DNA of 55,244 nucleotides from NCBI GenBank assembly GCA_036496265.1, contig DASXLL010000151.1, forward strand, positions 1 to 55,244, read 5' to 3'. Shown piece by piece: positions 1 to 8,656 of the stretch. A model generated the notes under the pieces. The model saw only the letters and a list, made by a program, of their open reading frames with translations. It searched no databases and was not told where the DNA came from. The position numbers were made by a program, and so were the translations under genes. The first letter of the stretch is position 1. The number at the start of each line of letters is the position of its first letter. This DNA comes from CAYLLN01 sp036496265. GTDB taxonomy: Bacteria > Planctomycetota > Planctomycetia > Pirellulales > Pirellulaceae.

Positions 1-1
1 T

Positions 2-70
2 CTTGAAGGCGAAGAAAAATTTGAACTGACTCTTTCGGAAATCCATGCGCGTTTTGAGTTTCCACACTGA
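2..70 (+). CDS. C-terminal tail of an unidentified gene (partial)
   Basis: An open frame runs in from the left edge and ends in TGA, giving 22 residues that finish with HARFEFPH. The fragment is too short to assign a family. It lies immediately upstream of three evenly spaced TGTGCA repeats, so it could be the last gene of a transposon whose end follows, but this is inference. It may also be a chance open frame. Confidence 0.3.
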   Translation, partial: LEGEEKFELTLSEIHARFEFPH

Positions 71-83
71 CTTTTTGGGCGGC

Positions 84-136
84 TCGATTATTTGTGCAAC
101 TCAGCGATTAAATGTGCAGCGAGGCTTTATTGTGCA
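84..136. repeat. Three spaced TGTGCA repeats, possible transposase-binding array
   Basis: The hexamer TGTGCA occurs at 93, 113 and 131, each preceded by a similar AT-rich block (gattatt, gattaaa, ctttat). The spacing is 20 and 18 bp. Multiple spaced short repeats at an end are typical of Tn7/Tn5090-type transposons. The rest of any such element would lie outside the window. The remainder of the stretch up to position 400 shows no convincing gene; it contains repeated gctcac words between about 238 and 275. Confidence 0.35.
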
Positions 137-400
137 AAGCCAATCCGCCTGCCATTTTGGCGCGCTCGCTCTTTGAAAAATTGGTCGCAATGCTCATCGA
201 ACCCACGTTCGTTCGATCACCAACCCCTCACCTGGCTGCTCACCTGCATACCTTAAATGCTCACTAACTGCTCAAGGTGAGCGCCAGAGATTTCGGGCCA
301 ACGCCACAACTCATGAATAGCCAATGACTTCCGAAAATCGCCTCAATCAGGTCTCGTCAAAAGTGAGCGTTTAGCGATTGGCCGCCTGAGGAGTGGGAAC

Positions 401-2206
401 CTACTTCTCCTCCCCCGTATCCAGCACCGCCAAAAATGCCTTCTGCGGAATATCGACCTGGCCAATCGACTTCATCCGCTTCTTGCCTTCCTTTTGCTTG
501 GCCCACAGCTTGCGCTTGCGGGTGATGTCGCCGCCGTAGCACTTGGCGGTGACGTTCTTCCGCATGGCGGGTTTGGTTTCGCGGGCGACGATGCGGCTGC
601 CGATGGCGGCTTGAATGGCGACTTCGAACATGTGCCGCTCGATCTCTTCCTTCATGCGTTTGCAGACGCCGCGGCCGCGGCGCTCGGCGTCGTGGCGGTG
701 GCAGATGACGCTGAGGGCATCGACGCGGTTGTTGTTGACGAGAATGTCCAGGCGGACCAGATCGGCCGCCTCGTAGCCGATCACCTCGTAATCCATCGTG
801 CCGTAGCCGCGGGTCGCGCTCTTTAGCTTGTCGTGCATGTCATAGATGACCTCAGCGAGCGGCAGGTCATAGACGAGCATGGCCCGCGTCGGCGACAAAT
901 ATTCCTGCCGCACGAGGACGCCGCGGCGGTCCTGACAGAGCTTCATCACCGGTCCGATGTAATCCGCCGGCTGAATCAGATTCACACGCACGATCGGCTG
1001 GCGAAACTCTTCGATCTGGCCTGAATCAGGCACTTCTTGCGGCTTATGGATGGTCAGCGTGCGGCCGTCGCGGGTGAGAATTTCGTAGGTGACGTTGGGG
1101 GCCGTCTGAATCAGATCGACGTCCGACTCGCCCTCCAGTCGTTGCTGGACGATCTCCATGTGCAACAAGCCGAGAAACCCGCAGCGAAAGCCAAAACCCA
1201 AGGCATCGCTGCTCTCCGGCTCGAACTCAAAGCTGGGATCGTTGAGCGAGAGCTTGTCGAGCGCATCACGCAGTTCGGTGAAGTCTTGGCCATCGGATGG
1301 ATACAGGCCGCAATAGACCATTCGCTTGGGCTCTTTGTAGCCGGGGAGCGCTGGAGCCGGGTTATCGCCGGGAATGCTCACCGTGTCGCCGATGTGTACG
1401 AAGCTGAGCGACTTGATATTGCAAACGATGTAGCCGACTTGCCCGGCGGAAAGCGTTTCGCACTGTCGCGGCTGTGGCACAAATTGGCCCAGATCGACGA
1501 CGTCGTGCATGTTGCCCGTACGCAGATAGCGAACCTTTTGGCCTTTCTTCACCTGACCGTTCATGATGCGGACATACGTGATCGCGCCGCGGTAATCGTC
1601 GTAGTGCGAATCGAACACCATCGCCTGCAGGACGCCGGCGGGATCGCCTTTGGGCGGCGGCACGCGGTCGATCACGGCGTCGAGCAGTTCGGCAATGCCG
1701 AGGGCGGCTTTCGCGCTGCCTTTGATGACTTCGCTGGAGTCAATCGCCAGCGAATGCTCCATTTCCACGAGCACTTCGTCAGTGCGGGCGTTTTGGAGAT
1801 CGATCTTATTGATGAACGGCACGATCGTTAGGCCGGAATTCATCGCGGCGAAGGCGTTGGCGAGCGTCTGCGCCTCGACACCCTGCGCCGCATCGACAAC
1901 GAGGATCGCCCCTTCGCAGCAAGCGAGCGACCGCGATACTTCGTAATGAAAATCGACGTGGCCCGGCGTATCGATCAGGTTGAATTCATATTCCTGGTCG
2001 CCGCGCTTGTATTTCATCGCCACGGCGCGGGCCTTGATCGTGATGCCGCGAGCCCGCTCGAGCTCCATGTCGTCCAGAAGCTGGTCCTGCATTTCCCGCT
2101 TGCTCACGGTGCCCGTATATTCGAGCAGCCGGTCGGCCAGCGTGCTTTTGCCGTGGTCGATATGGGCCACGATGCAGAAATTGCGAATTTGCGAGACGGC
2201 GGGCAT
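401..2206 (-). CDS. lepA: Elongation factor 4 (LepA)
   Basis: This is the ribosome-associated translational GTPase EF4/LepA, which acts on stalled or mis-translocated ribosomes in the cytoplasm. At 601 residues it has the usual family length. The G motifs are in order: AHIDHGKST at residues 14-22, RGITIK at 53-58, DTPGH at 79-83 and NKID at 133-136, followed by the EF-G-like domains and the LepA-specific C-terminus rich in Lys/Arg. The ATG start gives the standard N-terminus just ahead of the G1 loop. No Shine-Dalgarno is seen: the region where it should lie is occupied by a palindromic 28-bp repeat only six bases upstream. The next gene upstream on the same strand is the MFS exporter. The assignment is secure. 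Confidence 0.98.
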   Translation of the reverse strand: MPAVSQIRNFCIVAHIDHGKSTLADRLLEYTGTVSKREMQDQLLDDMELERARGITIKARAVAMKYKRGDQEYEFNLIDTPGHVDFHYEVSRSLACCEGAILVVDAAQGVEAQTLANAFAAMNSGLTIVPFINKIDLQNARTDEVLVEMEHSLAIDSSEVIKGSAKAALGIAELLDAVIDRVPPPKGDPAGVLQAMVFDSHYDDYRGAITYVRIMNGQVKKGQKVRYLRTGNMHDVVDLGQFVPQPRQCETLSAGQVGYIVCNIKSLSFVHIGDTVSIPGDNPAPALPGYKEPKRMVYCGLYPSDGQDFTELRDALDKLSLNDPSFEFEPESSDALGFGFRCGFLGLLHMEIVQQRLEGESDVDLIQTAPNVTYEILTRDGRTLTIHKPQEVPDSGQIEEFRQPIVRVNLIQPADYIGPVMKLCQDRRGVLVRQEYLSPTRAMLVYDLPLAEVIYDMHDKLKSATRGYGTMDYEVIGYEAADLVRLDILVNNNRVDALSVICHRHDAERRGRGVCKRMKEEIERHMFEVAIQAAIGSRIVARETKPAMRKNVTAKCYGGDITRKRKLWAKQKEGKKRMKSIGQVDIPQKAFLAVLDTGEEK

Positions 2207-2212
2207 TTATTC

Positions 2213-2240
2213 TGTAGGGAACGCCCTCTGTGGCGTTCCG
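2213..2240 (-). repeat. 28-bp palindromic repeat, copy A (lepA leader)
   Basis: The core is an 8-bp perfect stem, GGAACGCC and GGCGTTCC, around the loop ctctgt. The same 28-bp word recurs at 3678, 19117 and 28702. Here it sits six bases upstream of the lepA start codon and would form a hairpin in the leader at the ribosome-binding position. Confidence 0.85.
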
Positions 2241-2356
2241 AGGAGGGGCAAAGACGGTTGGATCTATTGGCGCGGGGAGCAGATTCAAGCGGCAAACGAC
2301 AGCGCCAGCCCCACGCATTGCATTTTAGCCGCGAGCTCGATTTTCGGACAGGCGAG

Positions 2357-3664
2357 CTAAAGCCGCTCCGCCCGCTCCTCGCTGGCCTCCACGACATCCT
2401 CTGCCATTCCGATCGAATCGGGCGCATTTCCCACATTGTCCAGCCGCAGTTCCCGCAGCCGCGGGGCAAGGATCGCCGTTATACTCGCGACGAGGAGCGT
2501 CACCGTCCCGCCCGCCAGAACGGATGGAATGGTGCCGAGCCAAGCGGCGGCGAGGCCGCTTTCGAGCGCGCCCAATTCATTCGATGAGCCGATGAAGATC
2601 AAGCTAACGGCGGCGACGCGGCCGCGGAGGTAATTAGGCGACAACAACCGCACGATGGACCGCCGAATCACGACGCTGATGCCGTCGAAAACGCCGGATA
2701 GGAAAAGCATGGCCAGGGATAGATAAAAATTCTTCGAGACCGCGAATACCAGGATTGTCACGCCGAACCCGGCAACCGCGAGCAGCAGGTTGCGGCCCGC
2801 ATGGCGCACGGGCGGATGGCGCGTGGCGATCAACATCGTCACCAAAGCGCCGATGTGCGGCGCAGCACGCAAAAAGCCCAGGTGGAAGGCATCGACGAAC
2901 AAAATCTCTTTGGCGAAGACCGGCAACAGGGCGATGACGCCGCCGAACAACACCGCGAACAGATCGAGCGACATCGAGCCGAGCAGCGGCTGATTGCTGA
3001 AGACATATGCCACGCCGCTCGTAATGCTTTGCCAAACCGATTCGTGCTGCTTGGGCTGCACATACGGCTGCGGTGAGATCTGAATCGACGCAATCCAAGC
3101 GATCGCATACAGGACTGCGATGATGACATACGTGTGCAAGGGACCGAAATAAGCGATGGCAAATCCGCCGATCAGCGGGCCGACAACGGCCGCCGTTAGC
3201 CAGGTACTGGAAAACCAGATCGCCGATTTGACGATGAGATTGATCGGAACGACTTGGGCTTCGAGAGCGCTGAGCGCCGGGCCGGCAAAACTGCGGCCAA
3301 CACCGACAACGAACATCGTGACATAGAGAACAACGAGCGAGACGCCGAGGTAGCTCGACGCGACCAACAGGCCCGCACAGAGCGTGAGCAGCGACAGCGT
3401 GATGATCAGAATTCGGCGGCGGTCGTGACGGTCGGCGACATGTCCGCCATACAGCGACAGCGTGATCGCGGGAATCGCTTCAACGAGCCCCAAAATTCCG
3501 ATCGCCAGCTTCGAGCCCGTGATTTCGTAGACCTGATAGCCCGTGACCAGAGCCAACGCCTGCCCCGCCATCGTGGAGCAGGCGATTGAAACCATCATGC
3601 GGCGAAAATCGCGCAAGCCGAAGACACTGGCGGGCGAATGGTTTCGTTTGGCGTCATGCTCCAT
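2357..3664 (-). CDS. MFS transporter, MFS_3/EntS-like
   Basis: A 435-residue polytopic protein of the major facilitator superfamily, most like the enterobactin-exporter/DUF894 branch. The cytoplasmic loop between TM2 and TM3 carries the MFS signature GGHVADRHDRRR at residues 73-84, and about 12 hydrophobic segments are present. The substrate cannot be told from sequence; EntS-type members export siderophores or small molecules, but no siderophore genes lie nearby. The acidic C-terminal tail is cytoplasmic. The ATG is preceded at a short distance by another copy of the 28-bp palindrome and by no obvious Shine-Dalgarno. The gap to lepA is 150 bp, so co-transcription is possible. Confidence 0.85.
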   Translation of the reverse strand: MEHDAKRNHSPASVFGLRDFRRMMVSIACSTMAGQALALVTGYQVYEITGSKLAIGILGLVEAIPAITLSLYGGHVADRHDRRRILIITLSLLTLCAGLLVASSYLGVSLVVLYVTMFVVGVGRSFAGPALSALEAQVVPINLIVKSAIWFSSTWLTAAVVGPLIGGFAIAYFGPLHTYVIIAVLYAIAWIASIQISPQPYVQPKQHESVWQSITSGVAYVFSNQPLLGSMSLDLFAVLFGGVIALLPVFAKEILFVDAFHLGFLRAAPHIGALVTMLIATRHPPVRHAGRNLLLAVAGFGVTILVFAVSKNFYLSLAMLFLSGVFDGISVVIRRSIVRLLSPNYLRGRVAAVSLIFIGSSNELGALESGLAAAWLGTIPSVLAGGTVTLLVASITAILAPRLRELRLDNVGNAPDSIGMAEDVVEASEERAERL

Positions 3665-3677
3665 AGTGGATTCGCGC

Positions 3678-3705
3678 TGTAGGGAACGCCCTCTGTGGCG
3701 TTCCG
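3678..3705 (-). repeat. 28-bp palindromic repeat, copy B (MFS gene leader)
   Basis: Identical in sequence to the lepA-leader copy and in the same orientation relative to its downstream gene. It lies 13 bases upstream of the MFS start codon and just before the stop codon of the metallopeptidase gene. Confidence 0.85.
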
Positions 3706-3720
3706 CCGTTTCGCGCTACA

Positions 3721-4596
3721 TCATAGCTCCGACTCGTCGAGCTCAAACAGTTTCTCGGCGGTTTTGAAATCGCCTGTTTCAATGCCCCGCCGAAACCAGC
3801 GGACGCGCTGAGCGCTCGTACCGTGGGTAAACGAGTCGGGAACCACAACACCGCGGGATTCTCGCTGCAGCCGATCGTCGCCAATGGCGGTGGCCGCCGT
3901 GATAGCAGCCTCCACATCACCAGCTTCCAAAATCTGCTTGGCGCGATTGGCGTGAAAGGCCCATACGCCGGCTAAATAGTCGGCTTGCAGCTCCAGCCGC
4001 ACCGAGAGTTTGTTTGCGCCCGCTTTGCCTGCCCGGCGCTGAGCGGTCTGCACTTGCTCACTCCAACCAAGCAGGTTTTGCACATGGTGGCCGACTTCGT
4101 GCGCAATGACATACGCCTTGGCAAAATCGCCCGGCGCGTGAAACCGCATTTCCAGCTCGCGAAAGAATTCCGTGTCGAGATAAACTTGATGGTCCTCGGG
4201 ACAGTAGAAAGGGCCCGTGGCAGATTGAGCAAATCCACAGGCCGACTGCGTGGAGTCGGAAAATAGAATTAACTTTGGGTCCTGATATTGCCGGCCGAGC
4301 CGACGAAATTGATCGCGCCAGACGTCTTCGGTATCGGCGAGGACGACGGCGACAAACTCTTTTTGGCGGTCGTCGATTCCGGGACCGCCCTGTGGCCCGC
4401 CAGGCATGGCGGGTCCGGCCTGCCCGGGCGGCGGGCCTTGATTCATTTGCTGGAGCAACGCCAGCGGATCGCCCCCCAGCAGCCAAACGAGCAGCAGCAG
4501 GACCAGCGTCGAAATTCCGCCGCCGACCATCACGGGGCCACCCATTCCACGTCGATCCTCGACATTTTCACTTTGACGATCGCCGGCCCAACGCAT
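3721..4596 (-). CDS. Membrane-anchored neutral zinc metallopeptidase (YpfJ family)
   Basis: A 291-residue member of the putative neutral zinc metallopeptidase family (YpfJ-like). The zinc-binding HEVGH motif is at residues 166-170, followed downstream by LELQADYLAG, which provides the third ligand region around residue 202. A single hydrophobic segment at about 22-41 anchors it in the inner membrane, and a Pro/Gly-rich linker follows. The start chosen begins MRWAGDRQ, as in family members; an in-frame ATG 12 codons further upstream gives an atypical Cys-rich extension. The substrate is unknown. The gene is followed on the same strand by the MFS gene, with a palindromic repeat between them. 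Confidence 0.85.
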   Translation of the reverse strand: MRWAGDRQSENVEDRRGMGGPVMVGGGISTLVLLLLVWLLGGDPLALLQQMNQGPPPGQAGPAMPGGPQGGPGIDDRQKEFVAVVLADTEDVWRDQFRRLGRQYQDPKLILFSDSTQSACGFAQSATGPFYCPEDHQVYLDTEFFRELEMRFHAPGDFAKAYVIAHEVGHHVQNLLGWSEQVQTAQRRAGKAGANKLSVRLELQADYLAGVWAFHANRAKQILEAGDVEAAITAATAIGDDRLQRESRGVVVPDSFTHGTSAQRVRWFRRGIETGDFKTAEKLFELDESEL

Positions 4597-4712
4597 AATG
4601 CAACTCCTTGGCAGCGGTCCGCAGTGTGCCAAAGCACACGTTATACCGCAATGTGTGCTCCCCGGTGCGCGAGTTGCAGGAGAAGATTCTTGGCAAATAG
4701 GAGAAACCGATC

Positions 4713-4862
4713 ATGATCCGCAAATTGAAATCCGGCGAGTTTCGTCTCTATTCTCGCAAGAAAAATCCCAGCACCGGCAAACGGCGAAACCTGGGCACGT
4801 TTTCCAGCCGCACAGCAGCGGAAAAGCACGAGCGAGCGGTGCAGTATTTCAAGCACCATTAG
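4713..4862 (+). CDS. Conserved 49-residue basic protein (planctomycete type)
   Basis: A short open frame with a good Shine-Dalgarno (AGGAG around 4699-4703, about 9 bases before ATG). The product is very basic, begins MIRKLKSGEFRLYSRKK and contains the stretch GKRRNLGTF, then a helix ending in AVQYFKHH. I recall near-identical small proteins in many Planctomycetota and some other bacteria, where the same start and the R-LGTF-TRAAAEKHERAVQYFK layout are conserved; that comparison is from memory. The function is unknown. The charge suggests nucleic-acid or ribosome binding, which is inference. It is transcribed divergently from the metallopeptidase gene. Confidence 0.8.
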   Translation: MIRKLKSGEFRLYSRKKNPSTGKRRNLGTFSSRTAAEKHERAVQYFKHH

Positions 4863-5043
4863 AAGAAGCTTGCTTTTCGCAAAACGAGCGATAGATTGAG
4901 TTCAGCCGTGGTGATTTATCTCGTGCCCACTACCAGGAAGGATACGTCCTGGGGCGTCAGGGCTTTTAATCCCGCCTAGCGGGAGCGCCGATCCATTTGG
5001 GAAAATCGCCGCGGCGTTTTCGTTTGTTGGCGAGTGGAAACGC

Positions 5044-6447
5044 CTACTTCAATGCCGGAACGCCAACCGCGCGATCCAGCTCGGCGATGCGCCGATGATA
5101 GGCGAGGATCGCTTCCAGTCGCCGCTCGCTCATGATGACAAGCTGCCGCTGAGCCTGAGCTAAATCGAGAAAGGAAGCTTTGGCCACAAGATAGTTCGCG
5201 CGAACAGCAGCCACATTCTGCGTCGCCGTCGGAATGAGTTGCTTTTCGTAGATCTCAACCGTCTGCCGGCTTTCCTCAACTTGCTTCGCAGCAGCGATCA
5301 CTCCGTACTGGATTTCGAGTGCCCTTTGGTCGAACTCGGCCCGCCGCTGGTTCAGCCGAAACTGCGCCTCGCAAATCGCCGCTTGCAGCTTTTGCCGATA
5401 GACGGGCAAATTCATGGCAACGCCGACTTGGGCCCGCAATGGTCCTTGCGTGCTCGCCGGCTGCCAGAAGGTGTCGTAGCGAGCGAAGGTGTCGAAGTCG
5501 GGGCGGCGATTTTGGTAGGCGAGTTCTAGCGCGGCTTCCCCTTCTTGAATGCGCCAGGCTAGGGCTGCCAGGTCCGGCCGCTGACGCAAAGCCGTTTGCC
5601 AAAGTAGATCGGAATCCAGAGGCGGCTGCGTCGGATCAAGATCGGCTGGCGGCGGTAATGGCGCGTCAGGCCAGCGGCGGAGTAGCGTGTTGATGCGGGC
5701 AACGGCGACCTGCTGCATCCGCGTTACTTCCAGCCGGCGGCGGGCAAGCTCGGCAAGTTCCAACTCGGCTTGCAACACGTCTTGCTGTGTGACGAGATTC
5801 GAGCGATAGCGGGCCTGTGCGTTCTCCTTGTATTCGCGCATGAGGCCGCCGTTTTGTTCGTTCAGATCGATCAGTTTGCCCGCGAGAAAATATTCGTAAA
5901 ACGCCATATCCGCGGCGAGGCGGATTTGCAGCCGTGCGTCTTCGGCGTCTTGAAACGCCGCATCCGCAGTGGCCGCTGCTTGCTGACCGCGGAGCGCGCG
6001 TTTGCCAAACCACGGCAGCTTTTGATTGAGTTGAAATGCGTACGCCGTCTCGGTTGTGTTCGACGCGACCGATTGTGGCGCAATCATGCCCATCAGCATC
6101 GGGTCGTCGAGCGCGACGCGCTGTGGATAAAGCTGCGTTGCCGCTTGCCAGGCGGAGATCATCGCTTCGAGAGACGGATTGCGGGCCTCGATCTCGGCTT
6201 GCAGCCATTGACGCGTGAGCGTGCCGTCGGGAAATTCGATCTGATCGTGCGACAGCGCCGACGGCGCAATTGGGGACGGCAAGGGCTCCTGGTAACCGAC
6301 CGGCTGAACATTTCTGTTCGAGGACATGACCGGTGGAGACGCAGATACCAGCGGCGCGGCAGACGGTGCGGCCCGCGGTGCGGACTTACACCCGCACAAC
6401 AAGAGCCCTGCGAAGGCAAGGCAACAGAGCGCGCGCAAAAAGTTCAT
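5044..6447 (-). CDS. TolC-family outer-membrane efflux lipoprotein
   Basis: A 467-residue TolC-like channel component of a tripartite efflux pump. The N-terminus is a lipoprotein signal with a lipobox ending LCGC (Cys20). The body has the long alpha-helical repeats and the duplicated OEP layout, with paired Glu/Gln-rich helices such as DVLQAELELAELARRRLEV and a matching segment near the C-terminus. It probably serves the CusBA-type pump encoded 2 kb away on the other strand, since no other RND or MFP genes are visible; this pairing is inference. The stop lies 160 bp from the 49-residue gene in convergent orientation. Confidence 0.88.
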   Translation of the reverse strand: MNFLRALCCLAFAGLLLCGCKSAPRAAPSAAPLVSASPPVMSSNRNVQPVGYQEPLPSPIAPSALSHDQIEFPDGTLTRQWLQAEIEARNPSLEAMISAWQAATQLYPQRVALDDPMLMGMIAPQSVASNTTETAYAFQLNQKLPWFGKRALRGQQAAATADAAFQDAEDARLQIRLAADMAFYEYFLAGKLIDLNEQNGGLMREYKENAQARYRSNLVTQQDVLQAELELAELARRRLEVTRMQQVAVARINTLLRRWPDAPLPPPADLDPTQPPLDSDLLWQTALRQRPDLAALAWRIQEGEAALELAYQNRRPDFDTFARYDTFWQPASTQGPLRAQVGVAMNLPVYRQKLQAAICEAQFRLNQRRAEFDQRALEIQYGVIAAAKQVEESRQTVEIYEKQLIPTATQNVAAVRANYLVAKASFLDLAQAQRQLVIMSERRLEAILAYHRRIAELDRAVGVPALK

Positions 6448-6614
6448 GCCGGTCTAACCGCTGCGATCTTGAATGGCGTACGTCTCTGTTAAAATCGGCA
6501 AGATCGCTAAGGTGCGGCCATTGCGGGTGGCGCTTGTGGCATTGTCTGCCTAGGCCGCAGCCTTCGCTGCTAGCAGCCGACAAATGCACGTCGATTCGTG
6601 TCGCCGACGCGCAG

Positions 6615-7859
6615 CTACTGAGCTTCTGGGAAAGAAACGGGGGCCTTGATGATTTTGGGCGGCGAATAGCCGGGCGGCCACGGCCCGTCGAATTCGACCT
6701 GTCCGATGAAGTCGCCGGCGCCCAATTCATAATCGCGGTTCTTGGCGGCGTTGTCGCGCTTATCGATGTACAGCTTGGCGAGGTAACGGCCACCGGGGAG
6801 TTGTCGGCGAGTTTCAACCTCTTTGGCAATATCCACGGTGCGGGGAAGAGTGACGAACACGACGCCTTGGAACGTGGCGGTTTTTGGATTCATGCGGCCA
6901 TCGACGGATGCGACAGCGGAGCGGCTCCAGCCAGAATCAGTCCAACGATGCAGGTCGATGCGCACGAGCTGAGTGCCGTATTGAGTGGGCATGTCCGTCA
7001 TTCGCAAGTGCTGCGCCGTGGCCACGACGACCTGATCGGCCTGTTTAGGAAGATCAGCCGCGGTGAGATATTGGCCGCTGACCGTAGCGGCGTAGTCGTC
7101 GAGGAAGCGGCGGAATTGTTTGTCGGTTCGGGTACCGTAGGTGAATTTGATGTGACCGCCGTGCTCGACTTCGCCGAGCGGCTTTTGCAGAATTTTGCTC
7201 TTCCGCGGGTCGGCCAGATTGACCAGACCATGGTCGATGATTGTGGCGAGGGTGGCTGCGGGGTCGTTCGGGACGATCCAGGAAATCTGCTCGCCGTGCT
7301 CTTTGATGAGCCGTTGATTTTTATCGGGCGAGTGGCAGCCGGCACAGCGCTCGCGCTCGATCCAGATGTTTTCCATGAAGGAGGCCAGGACGCGGTCGCG
7401 GCGGGCGTGACGTATGACTCCGGGAGGCAGCGTGGGACCGATCTGTTCTGTATTTGCATTGAACGGCGCGGAAGCAATCTGTGGATCTTTTGCGGCCGCT
7501 GTGATCCACGTTCGAAACGCGGCCAGTTCCTCGGCTCGCAGCTTGGCGATCGAGGCGTCGCCTTTTTCCGGAGCGAGGGCAATAAATTCGAGCAACTTCG
7601 ATTTTTCGGGCTGCTCGGCATTCACCAGTCCCGCGGCGCGGAGCGCGGCAAAAGTCGTCGCGGCGTCGCTCTTGATGTATTGGCTGAGATCAACGCCGGC
7701 GGCGTGGCACTCAGCACAGCTCGAAGGCTTGTCGGCCTTGGCCAGCGGTAGGATGCGGCGAGAAAAGATGTCGCTGGCCGTTTCATCCGCTGTAGCTGCG
7801 AGGCTCAGAAGGGTCAGGGATATTAAAAGGCAAAACGCAGTTTGGAAAGTCGATCGCAT
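6615..7859 (-). CDS. Exported c-type cytochrome-domain protein
   Basis: A 414-residue secreted protein with two haem-c attachment motifs, CAECH (residues 48-52) and CAGCH (172-176), each in a planctomycete-type cytochrome domain. A signal peptide spans about residues 1-24. The C-terminal 200 residues carry no motif that I recognise. I chose the ATG that places the signal peptide at the N-terminus, 13 codons inside the longest frame. In planctomycetes such domains occur in large periplasmic redox proteins. The position between the TolC-like and Cus-like genes suggests, but does not prove, a role linked to copper or another redox metal. It is divergent from the Cys-rich gene. Confidence 0.7.
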   Translation of the reverse strand: MRSTFQTAFCLLISLTLLSLAATADETASDIFSRRILPLAKADKPSSCAECHAAGVDLSQYIKSDAATTFAALRAAGLVNAEQPEKSKLLEFIALAPEKGDASIAKLRAEELAAFRTWITAAAKDPQIASAPFNANTEQIGPTLPPGVIRHARRDRVLASFMENIWIERERCAGCHSPDKNQRLIKEHGEQISWIVPNDPAATLATIIDHGLVNLADPRKSKILQKPLGEVEHGGHIKFTYGTRTDKQFRRFLDDYAATVSGQYLTAADLPKQADQVVVATAQHLRMTDMPTQYGTQLVRIDLHRWTDSGWSRSAVASVDGRMNPKTATFQGVVFVTLPRTVDIAKEVETRRQLPGGRYLAKLYIDKRDNAAKNRDYELGAGDFIGQVEFDGPWPPGYSPPKIIKAPVSFPEAQ

Positions 7860-7979
7860 GTCTGTTTCTCGCAAGCAAGGAAGCCACCAAACTAGCACAT
7901 ACTGCGCGTATTTGGGAATTCGATTGCCTGTTGCGCTCCGAACAGTGTTGACATTCGGAAGGTCGAGACATAGCGTTGA

Positions 7980-8486
7980 ATGAAGCGGTTCGTCTTGTGT
8001 TTTGGGCCCTATTTCATGTTTCGCCGCTCCAAACAGTTGTTTTGTCGTTTACGGACGAAGATTTCTGCGCTTGTGCTCGTGCCGGCCGTGTTTTTTGGCA
8101 CGTTGCCCCAAGCAGCTTGCATTTGCGCGGACGGGCAGCGGGTGGCGTCTTGTCCAAAACGCGTTTGTGGCCTCACCCAGGTGCGGTCGGCAGTTCACAA
8201 GCGAAGCTGCTGCCAATCGCAACAGCGCATTGCCCCCGAAACGGCGAAATCGGACGGAAACTCCGTGTCAAAAGCCGGTGGCTGCTGCAAGCTGGTGCAT
8301 GAGCAGCCGCCGCCAGCGGTAACCTCAGCCAAGACGGTTTTGAGCTCCATTTCTTTTAGTAACGTTGCGGCACCCTTGGTCTCGGTCGCGCCGATAATGA
8401 GTTTACTGTCCGGTTCCTGCATCGTATTCGATTCCACGCCGCCGCCTCTGGATGCGGTGATCGTCTTTTCTCGGTTGACGATCTAG
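7980..8486 (+). CDS. Secreted Cys-rich protein upstream of the Cus-like pump
   Basis: A 168-residue protein, or 156 residues if the second ATG (MFRRSKQ, at 8016) is used. The N-terminus has basic residues, then a hydrophobic stretch (ISALVLVPAVFFGTLPQAA), so it is probably exported. Cysteines cluster as CIC, SCPKRVC, SCC and GGCCK, which suits metal binding. It lies on the same strand as, and 170 bp ahead of, the CusB-like gene. No family is recognised. A TTGACA hexamer at 7948 could be a -35 box and would favour the second ATG, but the matching -10 is poor. The metal-binding role is inferred from cysteine content and neighbourhood. Confidence 0.6.
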   Translation: MKRFVLCFGPYFMFRRSKQLFCRLRTKISALVLVPAVFFGTLPQAACICADGQRVASCPKRVCGLTQVRSAVHKRSCCQSQQRIAPETAKSDGNSVSKAGGCCKLVHEQPPPAVTSAKTVLSSISFSNVAAPLVSVAPIMSLLSGSCIVFDSTPPPLDAVIVFSRLTI

Positions 8487-8656
8487 TTCTCGGCAATTCT
8501 TGCCGTCCGGCTTAGTGCTCGGCTGCGCCTGCCGCTTTTGCCGCTGGCCTCCGGCTGCCAGTCAATCTCCTCCGGCACTCAGTACCAGGTACTCAGTACC
8601 GAGCGGTGACTCTTGAAGGCTTGTTTCTGTTTTTCCGATGGATTGCGAGACCGACA

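Noticed and set aside
1037..1831. Open frame of 264 codons on the plus strand over lepA
   Set aside because: It is antisense to the secure lepA gene; high GC makes long antisense frames, and the translation has no recognisable motif.
7948..7976. TTGACA at 7948 as promoter of the Cys-rich gene
   Set aside because: No acceptable -10 at 16-18 bases; mentioned only as a hint for the start choice.
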